A stretch of 5,073 nt of DNA from an uncultured Altererythrobacter sp. (GTDB lineage: Bacteria > Pseudomonadota > Alphaproteobacteria > Sphingomonadales > Sphingomonadaceae), in assembly GCA_938009055.1 (NCBI GenBank), contig CALLIO010000100.1, forward strand, positions 1-5,073, in the 5' to 3' direction. The notes beneath the pieces are model-generated. The model made no database searches, was not told the DNA's origin, and was given only the letters and a program-made list of their open reading frames with translations. The translations under genes were made by a program, and so were the position numbers. This document shows positions 1 through 4,288 of this stretch, in pieces (position 1 is the first letter of the stretch; each line of letters starts with the position of its first letter).

Positions 1-107
1 AAGAGCAGCATGAAGAAATAGAGCTGGCAAATCCGCCGCGCGAACAGCACCGCTGTGTAACTGGATGCCATCCGCCCGATATCAAATTTCGCGATATCTT
101 TTGTCAT
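1..107 (-). CDS. N-terminal fragment of an unrecognised protein, cut by the left edge
   Basis: A minus-strand reading frame opens with ATG at 107-105 and stays open to the window edge, giving 35 complete codons that begin MTKDIAKFDIGRMASSYTAV. A purine-rich AGGTGGGG stretch lies just before the ATG and could serve as ribosome-binding site. The visible part has a short polar head of about 17 residues, then a more hydrophobic segment containing an RR pair and a QLYFFMLL run. That would fit the start of a membrane protein or an amphipathic N-terminus, but no family motif is visible. It lies 74 nt downstream of the DUF2842 gene on the same strand, so it could be the last visible member of the same transcription unit. 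With so few codons, a chance open frame cannot be excluded, and I assign no function. Confidence 0.4.
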   Translation of the reverse strand, partial: MTKDIAKFDIGRMASSYTAVLFARRICQLYFFMLL

Positions 108-181
108 TTCCCCACCTATGCGCAGGGCTTCTTGAACCGCATGCGCAGCGCGATCATACGATAATGCATCGTGTGTTCAAG

Positions 182-424
182 CTATTGGCGGGGCGCTTGT
201 TCGTCTGGCGCGCTCCACTTGCCCGTTTCCATCCAGATCAGGAAGCGCCTTAAAGGAAGCAGCCAGATCACTCCCAGCAACAGGTAGATCACTGTTTGAA
301 TCCATGTCGGCCAATCTCCGATTAGCCCTGGCGCATAGCGTGCGATGACGACGGCATAAACGATGAGTGCGGCAAGCAGCAGCAAAATGCCAAGCGGAAT
401 TCTCAATGTGGGTTCTTCGCGCAT
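182..424 (-). CDS. DUF2842 family small inner-membrane protein
   Basis: This is an 80-residue protein with two predicted membrane helices, at about residues 9-28 (IPLGILLLLAALIVYAVVI) and 41-58. They are joined by a short loop containing GDWPTW. The conserved-looking tail WLLPLRRFLIWMETGKW (residues 54-70) and the overall size match the alphaproteobacterial DUF2842 family as I know it. That family has no assigned biochemical role. The positive RR pair after helix 2 and the short charged N-terminus suggest both ends face the cytoplasm. I start it at the ATG (424-422) rather than the TTG one codon upstream. The ATG shares its A with the TGA stop of the cyclo-ligase gene (TGATG), and no strong Shine-Dalgarno is visible, so translation is probably coupled to that gene. 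The stop is TAG at 184-182. Family assignment is fairly secure; function is unknown. Confidence 0.85.
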   Translation of the reverse strand: MREEPTLRIPLGILLLLAALIVYAVVIARYAPGLIGDWPTWIQTVIYLLLGVIWLLPLRRFLIWMETGKWSAPDEQAPRQ

Positions 425-993
425 CAAAATGGTCCGTAAATGCGAGTGGGGGTTACGATAGCATCGAGCCGAATGTCATGCGGCTCAGAGGGAATCTCTT
501 CGCAAAGCTGACTATCCCAAGCGAGGCCAATTGCGATGCCGTAGGGGTGGGCCGATAGCCAGCGGTCATAGTGGCCGCCGCCTTGGCCAAGGCGTACTCC
601 GCGCGCAGTAAAACCGATCAGCGGCACGAATAGGACATCGGGCTTGAGGATAGAGTTTTTGGGGCAAGGCTGGCGGATACCAAAAGGGGCATCCTCAAGA
701 TCGCTTTCGCCGATGGGATCTGTGAACTCGCGGAAATCCATCGCGGCTTGCTCATCATCAAAAGCGGGCAGTGCGATGGTGTGACCGCTCTCGTGGAAAT
801 GGCGGGCATAGGCCGCTGCTGGCGCTTCAGACCCGACTGCGTGATAGAGGCCGATAACAGCTTCTGCCGGGATTTTCTCAAGCAAGGGGCGCGGGGGGCG
901 ATTAAAGAGGAGCGCCTTCACGGCATTTGGCTGTTCAGCCACATGGACTTTGCGGGCGGCGCGCAATTGCTTTCGAAGTTCGGCTTTCGTCAT
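424..993 (-). CDS. ygfA: 5-formyltetrahydrofolate cyclo-ligase (methenyltetrahydrofolate synthetase)
   Basis: This 189-residue cytoplasmic enzyme converts 5-formyltetrahydrofolate, a dead-end storage folate, to 5,10-methenyltetrahydrofolate using ATP, which returns it to one-carbon metabolism. The N-terminus is a basic helix (KAELRKQLRAARK) typical of the family. The signature RLGQGGGHYDRW (residues 134-145) is the glycine-rich nucleotide/substrate loop, usually RLGxGGGYYDR. The region before it, DVLFVPLIGFTARGVRLG, and the C-terminal segment EIPSEPHDIRLDAIVTPTR (167-185) are also standard, and the length is normal for bacterial members. The ATG is at 993-991. The ribosome-binding site is weak (GTGAG is the best match), and an ATG here gives the expected N-terminus. 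The gene lies directly downstream of 6S RNA on the same strand, the classic ssrS-ygfA arrangement, in which the RNA and this mRNA can come from one transcript. Its stop overlaps the DUF2842 start. Nothing in it looks damaged. Confidence 0.95.
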   Translation of the reverse strand: MTKAELRKQLRAARKVHVAEQPNAVKALLFNRPPRPLLEKIPAEAVIGLYHAVGSEAPAAAYARHFHESGHTIALPAFDDEQAAMDFREFTDPIGESDLEDAPFGIRQPCPKNSILKPDVLFVPLIGFTARGVRLGQGGGHYDRWLSAHPYGIAIGLAWDSQLCEEIPSEPHDIRLDAIVTPTRIYGPF

Positions 994-1060
994 TCGCTCA
1001 CGTCGCTCGATCTAAATCGGTCTGAAAAGGCCGCAAGGGCAAACGCCCGCCCGCAGCGAT

Positions 1061-1086
1061 GCGATTTTTGCCGAGGCAAGAATCGC
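1061..1086 (-). other. Strong hairpin in the spacer between 6S RNA and the cyclo-ligase gene
   Basis: On the minus strand the sequence folds as GCGATT-C-TTGC, loop CTCG, GCAA-A-AATCGC. This is two stems of 6 and 4 base pairs separated by one C/A mismatch. No run of T follows it on the minus strand, so it does not look like a classical intrinsic terminator. It could mark a processing or stability element between the 6S RNA 3' end and the ygfA reading frame, or part of the ygfA leader. The surrounding spacer (994-1134) holds no convincing reading frame. The role is inferred only from position and pairing. Confidence 0.45.
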
Positions 1087-1134
1087 AATGAGCGAGGAAG
1101 TCGCGCGCCGGACGGCGGGCGAAATATGAGTGAC

Positions 1135-1309
1135 GGAACCACCATGGGTCGTTGCCCGAGAAATCCTCTGACGCGAAAACGTCAGGTGGGCGCCATATGC
1201 CCAAGACCCCAGGACGAACCCGTAATCAAGGGCAGGGACAGCTCCCGTGGATTGCTTATAGCCTCAGGGATATTCAAACGGCTCGTGCCGGGCAGTCCCG
1301 CCGCGTTCT
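1135..1309 (-). ncRNA. ssrS: 6S RNA (SsrS), regulator of sigma70-RNA polymerase
   Basis: 6S RNA binds the housekeeping RNA polymerase holoenzyme by imitating an open promoter, and it accumulates in stationary phase. The gap between zapA and ygfA is its usual location in Proteobacteria and lacks a coding frame here. The minus strand folds into a long rod closed by its two ends: GAAC (1308-1305) pairs with GTTC (1139-1136), GGG (1299-1297) with CCC (1148-1146), and TGCCCG (1294-1289) with CGGGCA (1158-1153). On the 3' side of the expected central bubble is a perfect hairpin, CTGACG / loop TTTTCG / CGTCAG (1185-1168), a feature I associate with alphaproteobacterial 6S RNAs. The length of about 175 nt is normal. 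The 5' end falls within a few bases of the zapA stop, so the RNA is either processed from the zapA transcript or started from a promoter inside zapA. The ends are estimates from pairing, and the apical arm was not resolved by eye. Confidence 0.8.
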
Positions 1310-1311
1310 AC

Positions 1312-1827
1312 TTAGGGGGCGGACACCCGCCGCTCAAGCTCAGTCGCGCATTTTTCTAAGGCATCGGCCAGATCTGCAAGCTTATCCACTGCGCCCGTGC
1401 TTTCAGTAGTGTCAGGCGCTGATGCAATTGCTGCGTTCAGCTCGGTTATCTCACTTTTTGTATCGGCGAGCTCGGCCTTCACTGCATCGTGGTCAGCCCG
1501 CATGCTGTCGCGCTCGCTCAGCAGAGCATCGCGTTCAAGCTGCAATTCATGCAATTCGGATTGCGCGCTTGTTTGGGCAGATCGCAGCGTGGCCAGTTCC
1601 TGCTCAAAATCAACTGAAGAGTTGGCGTTTTTCGAAGCCTCGTGCAGGTCATCGGCCAGAAAAAGCGCAGCGAACAACAGATTTTGCGAACGCTGGGGAG
1701 ACAATTGCTCCATGCTTTCTAGCTTACCTTCGATCATGCTGCCGAGCTTTTCGATATGGCTTTCCTGGCCTGCTTCGCAACTGACCGTGTATGGGTGCCC
1801 GCCGATATTGAGTGTGACTTCGCTCAT
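1312..1827 (-). CDS. zapA: Cell division protein ZapA with a long C-terminal coiled coil
   Basis: ZapA is a cytoplasmic protein that binds FtsZ and cross-links its protofilaments in the Z-ring. The N-terminal globular domain is clear. It starts SEVTLNIGGHPYTVSCEAGQ (residues 2-21), the usual strand-turn-strand with the I-G-x-x-Y-x-V pattern. A helix containing QNLLFAALFLADDLHEA (48-64) follows and matches the family's hydrophobic start of the dimer/tetramer coiled coil. The protein has 171 residues, while textbook ZapA has about 100-110. The extra part is a heptad-like Glu/Leu/Ala-rich stretch (about 73-136), a Thr/Ser/Pro-containing linker (136-146), and a final short helix (146-168) ending ATELERRVSAP. 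The ATG at 1827-1825 lies 7 nt after the stop of the small upstream coiled-coil gene, and the ribosome-binding site is poor (ACGGCAG), which suggests coupled translation. 6S RNA begins at or just after its TAA stop. Confidence 0.92.
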   Translation of the reverse strand: MSEVTLNIGGHPYTVSCEAGQESHIEKLGSMIEGKLESMEQLSPQRSQNLLFAALFLADDLHEASKNANSSVDFEQELATLRSAQTSAQSELHELQLERDALLSERDSMRADHDAVKAELADTKSEITELNAAIASAPDTTESTGAVDKLADLADALEKCATELERRVSAP

Positions 1828-1834
1828 ACTGCCG

Positions 1835-2062
1835 TCAAATCTCTAGCTTGCTGATGATTTTGTCGAGGTCGCGCAAAGTTCCCGCGACTTCCTCGCGCAT
1901 GGCTTCGTGCTGATTGACCAAGGCTGTGACTTTTGCACTGGACGGGGTTGCTTCCCCGCTGCCCTGTTCCAGTCTCTGCGCAGCCGAATTTATGCGCGCG
2001 ATTGCCGCTTCAATTCGGCCCGTCAGAGCCTCCAAATCCGATCCGGTCTGTCCCTCTTCCAT
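1835..2062 (-). CDS. Small coiled-coil protein encoded upstream of zapA, probable ZapA partner
   Basis: This 75-residue acidic protein is almost entirely helical. A first heptad-like helix (about residues 8-33, LEALTGRIEAAIARINSAAQ onward) leads to a Gly/Ser/Pro linker (34-42). A second helix (43-74) ends LRDLDKIISKLEI. It has no signal peptide or membrane segment. Alphaproteobacteria commonly carry a small coiled-coil gene directly before zapA. In Caulobacter such a protein (ZauP) acts with ZapA at the Z-ring, and in rhizobia the equivalent position holds a DUF4164 protein. By architecture and position this is probably a functional counterpart, but I cannot show homology by eye and so give no symbol. 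The ATG at 2062-2060 has no Shine-Dalgarno sequence before it, while a candidate promoter ends only 6 nt upstream. This may therefore be the first gene of the zapA transcript and may be translated leaderless. An alternative is an unrelated small coiled-coil protein. Confidence 0.8.
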   Translation of the reverse strand: MEEGQTGSDLEALTGRIEAAIARINSAAQRLEQGSGEATPSSAKVTALVNQHEAMREEVAGTLRDLDKIISKLEI

Positions 2063-2068
2063 CGTGGA

Positions 2069-2097
2069 AATTTAGCAAATTTGTTATGCCGGTGCAA
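2069..2097 (-). promoter_or_regulatory. Candidate promoter for the zapA cluster
   Basis: On the minus strand TTGCAC (2097-2092) and TAAATT (2074-2069) are separated by 17 nt. They match the sigma70 -35 at three positions and the -10 at four. Transcription would be expected to start at or within a base or two of the ATG at 2062, giving a leaderless or nearly leaderless mRNA. This fits the absence of a Shine-Dalgarno sequence there. The motif match is moderate and the assignment is by eye only. Confidence 0.4.
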
Positions 2098-2242
2098 AAG
2101 TTTGCAGCTTCGTGTTGAGACCAACTGTTGATAAGTGGAACGCTACCGTAAATCTATCCGCCACATGGGGATGCGCTGCTGCTGCGGCTTGACCTGCTGA
2201 CAGCGCTCGGCAAAGGCTCGTCATGCGCCGAATCAGTGCGCA

Positions 2243-2266
2243 AAGCGGGCCACAAAGAGCCCGTTT
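2243..2266 (+). promoter_or_regulatory. Terminator-like hairpin in the tkt leader
   Basis: The sequence AAGCGGGC (2243-2250), loop CACAAAGA, GCCCGTTT (2259-2266) forms an 8-bp stem with one G-T wobble. It is followed by ATTTG, so the tail is T-rich but not a clean T-run. The hairpin ends 10 nt before the AGGAG ribosome-binding site of tkt. It could act as an attenuator, as a 5'-stabilising stem, or as a terminator that limits transcription entering tkt. The pairing is directly visible; the function is inferred. Confidence 0.45.
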
Positions 2267-2276
2267 ATTTGCAGAC

Positions 2277-2281
2277 AGGAG
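2277..2281 (+). promoter_or_regulatory. Ribosome-binding site that fixes the tkt start
   Basis: AGGAG lies 10 nt before the GTG at 2292. The gap gene downstream has the identical AGGAG at the identical distance, which supports the GTG as the main start rather than the in-frame ATG at 2223, which has only a weak AAAGG before it. Confidence 0.75.
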
Positions 2282-2291
2282 CCCGATCCCA

Positions 2292-4271
2292 GTGAGCCTC
2301 GATCCAGCACGCATGCAATCCATGGCCAATGCCATCCGCGCCTTGTCGATGGACGCAGTCCAGACCGCCAATTCCGGTCACCCGGGAATGCCGATGGGGA
2401 TGGCCGATGTCGCGACCGTTTTGTGGTCTGACTATTTGAAGTTCGATCCAGCCGCGCCGCAATGGGCCGACCGTGATCGCTTTATCTTGTCCGCAGGGCA
2501 CGGCTCGATGCTGATCTATTCGCTGCTTCATCTCAGTGGTTATGCCGCGCCAACGATCGAGGACATCAAGAATTTCCGTCAGATTGGCAGCCCGTGCGCG
2601 GGCCATCCCGAGAATTTCCTGCTCGACGGTGTGGAGTGCACCACTGGTCCGCTTGGGCAAGGTTTGGCGATGGGGGTCGGCATGGCAATGGCCGAACGTC
2701 ACCTCAATGCGACATTCGGCGATGATCTGGTCGATCACAAAACTTGGGTGATCGCTGGCGATGGTTGCCTGATGGAAGGCATCAATCACGAGGCCATCGG
2801 GCTTGCCGGCCATCACAAGTTGGGTCGGTTGAATGTGTTGTGGGACGATAATGCTATCACCATTGATGGCGGGACAGATCTTTCCACCAGCGAAGATATC
2901 AAGGCGCGATTTGAGGCAACCGGATGGCATGTAACCACATGCGACGGGCATGATTTTGCTGATATTGCCCGCGCTATGGACGAGGCGGTGGCAGCTGAGC
3001 GGCCTTCGCTGATTGCGTGCAAAACCGTTATAGGCAAGGGCGCACCCAACAAACAGGGCACCAGCGCCACACACGGCGCTCCGCTTGGGCCAGACGAGAT
3101 TGCTGCTGCCCGTGCTGAGCTTGGATGGACGCATGACCCCTTCATCGTGCCTGGCGATGTAAAGTCCGATTGGGCCTTAACCGGCGATGCCGGCAGATCA
3201 GCCTCGCGCGAATGGCAAGCGCGCCTCGATGCCAGCGAGCATAAGGCTGAGCTTGAGCGCCGGATGGCAGGCATCTTGCCGGATGGCGATGCTTTTGCCG
3301 ATTACATGGCATCGCTGATTGATGAGCCACAGAAAGTTGCGACCCGCAAAGCTAGCGAGATGGCGCTCAATGTGATCAATCAGGCGCTGCCCGATACGAT
3401 TGGCGGCAGCGCTGATCTGACCGGATCGAACAACACCAAGGCTGGCGGGATTGAAGCTTTCACCGCCGAAAATTATGCTGGCCGCTACCTTTATTGGGGT
3501 ATTCGCGAATTTGGCATGGCCGCTGCAATGAACGGCATGGCGCTGCACGGCGGTGTCATTCCATATGGCGGCACGTTCCTCGTATTTACCGACTATGCAC
3601 GCGGCGCGATTCGCCTGTCAGCTCTGCAACAGCAGCGCGTGATCTATGTGATGACGCATGACAGCATCGGGCTGGGCGAAGACGGACCAACTCACCAACC
3701 GATTGAGCATCTCGCATCCTTGCGTGCTATGCCCAATGTGCTGGTGATGCGTCCGGCCGATACGGTGGAGACAGCGGAATGCTGGAAGATTGCTCTGGAG
3801 CAGAGCGATCGCCCTTCAATCCTCGCTCTCTCGCGACAAGGTCTGCCGCAAATGCGCTTGGAAGCTTCCGATAGTGTGTTGTCAGGGCGGGGCGGCTATC
3901 GTCTCAAATCCGCCGAGGCAGAGCGCAAGGTTGTACTGATCGCCACCGGCAGCGAAGTTCATCTGGCGGCTGAGTGCGCGGTTGAGCTTGAAGCGCAGGG
4001 GATCGGCGCTGACGTTGTCTCGATGGTTTGTACGGAACTTTTTGACGAGCAAGATGCGGCCTACCGTGAAGATATTATTCCAGGCGGTGCGCTAAAAGTT
4101 TCGATCGAGGCCGGTACCACTTTTGGATGGGAGCGCTATACGGGCCTCAAAGGCCTTAACATTGGCCTTGATCGCTTTGGCGCTTCGGCACCAGCGGGCG
4201 ATCTTTTTGCGAAATTCGGTTTCACTGCGGAGGCAATAGTCCCGCAGATTGTCAGTAAAATACAAGAATAA
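2292..4271 (+). CDS. tkt: Transketolase
   Basis: Transketolase moves two-carbon ketol units between sugar phosphates with thiamine diphosphate, linking the pentose phosphate pathway to glycolysis in the cytoplasm. From the GTG start the protein has 659 residues, close to the 663 of E. coli TktA. The N-terminal domain carries His30 (NSGHPG), His70 (SAGHGS) and His105 (AGHPE). The cofactor/metal motif is GDGCLMEG (156-163) with the paired Asn187 (WDDNAI). His261 follows in THGAPLG. The middle domain has the catalytic Glu406 in REFGMAA, the cofactor-stacking segment FTDYARGA (432-439), and MTHDSIGLGEDGPTHQPIEH (454-473) with His456 and His468. The C-terminal domain includes ATGSEVHLA and GWERYTGL. 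All expected active-site residues are present. The reading frame can be extended to an ATG at 2223 (682 residues), but the added residues do not resemble the family and the better ribosome-binding site precedes the GTG. gap follows after 17 nt, so the two are almost certainly one operon. Confidence 0.97.
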   Translation: MSLDPARMQSMANAIRALSMDAVQTANSGHPGMPMGMADVATVLWSDYLKFDPAAPQWADRDRFILSAGHGSMLIYSLLHLSGYAAPTIEDIKNFRQIGSPCAGHPENFLLDGVECTTGPLGQGLAMGVGMAMAERHLNATFGDDLVDHKTWVIAGDGCLMEGINHEAIGLAGHHKLGRLNVLWDDNAITIDGGTDLSTSEDIKARFEATGWHVTTCDGHDFADIARAMDEAVAAERPSLIACKTVIGKGAPNKQGTSATHGAPLGPDEIAAARAELGWTHDPFIVPGDVKSDWALTGDAGRSASREWQARLDASEHKAELERRMAGILPDGDAFADYMASLIDEPQKVATRKASEMALNVINQALPDTIGGSADLTGSNNTKAGGIEAFTAENYAGRYLYWGIREFGMAAAMNGMALHGGVIPYGGTFLVFTDYARGAIRLSALQQQRVIYVMTHDSIGLGEDGPTHQPIEHLASLRAMPNVLVMRPADTVETAECWKIALEQSDRPSILALSRQGLPQMRLEASDSVLSGRGGYRLKSAEAERKVVLIATGSEVHLAAECAVELEAQGIGADVVSMVCTELFDEQDAAYREDIIPGGALKVSIEAGTTFGWERYTGLKGLNIGLDRFGASAPAGDLFAKFGFTAEAIVPQIVSKIQE

Positions 4272-4273
4272 TC

Positions 4274-4278
4274 AGGAG
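4274..4278 (+). promoter_or_regulatory. Ribosome-binding site of gap
   Basis: AGGAG begins 3 nt after the tkt stop codon and lies 10 nt before the gap ATG. The 17-nt tkt-gap gap contains no room for a promoter or terminator, so gap expression should depend on the tkt transcript. Confidence 0.75.
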
Positions 4279-4288
4279 CTTACCCCTC

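Noticed and set aside
65..253. Plus-strand 62-codon frame at the left edge
   Set aside because: It overlaps the minus-strand fragment start, the intergenic gap and the end of DUF2842. It has no ribosome-binding site or recognisable content.
998..1204. Minus-strand 68-codon frame in the zapA-ygfA gap
   Set aside because: It begins with TTG inside the 6S RNA and covers its 3' half and the spacer hairpin. The composition is not protein-like and the RNA explanation is stronger.
1261..1320. Intrinsic terminator after zapA
   Set aside because: The GC-rich sequence here pairs with the distant 3' side of the 6S RNA rather than locally, and no T-run follows.
748..1359. Plus-strand open frame of 203 codons across the cyclo-ligase, 6S RNA and the end of zapA
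   Set aside because: It is antisense to two well-supported genes and an RNA, has low-complexity composition, and resembles no known protein.
1397..1846. Plus-strand Ser-rich frame of 149 codons opposite zapA
   Set aside because: It is the mirror of the zapA coding strand; Ser/Ala/Leu richness is the expected antisense of Glu/Ala/Leu heptad codons.
2126..2134. DnaA-box-like sequence (TTATCAACA on the minus strand)
   Set aside because: It is a single site with a mismatch to TTATNCACA and has no neighbouring boxes or AT-rich unwinding region, so an origin or DnaA control is not supported.
2189..2217. Possible tkt promoter starting with TTGACC
   Set aside because: The -35 is fair, but no acceptable -10 lies at 16-18 nt (AAAGGC at 17). 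Another pair, TTGATA (2128-2133) with AATCTA, is also weak. I cannot place the tkt promoter with confidence.
2265..3134. Long minus-strand open frame (289 codons) antisense to tkt
   Set aside because: It lies fully opposite the transketolase frame, shows no recognisable family, and has His/Cys/Arg-rich composition typical of the antisense of a GC-rich gene. The plus-strand frame has complete active-site motifs.
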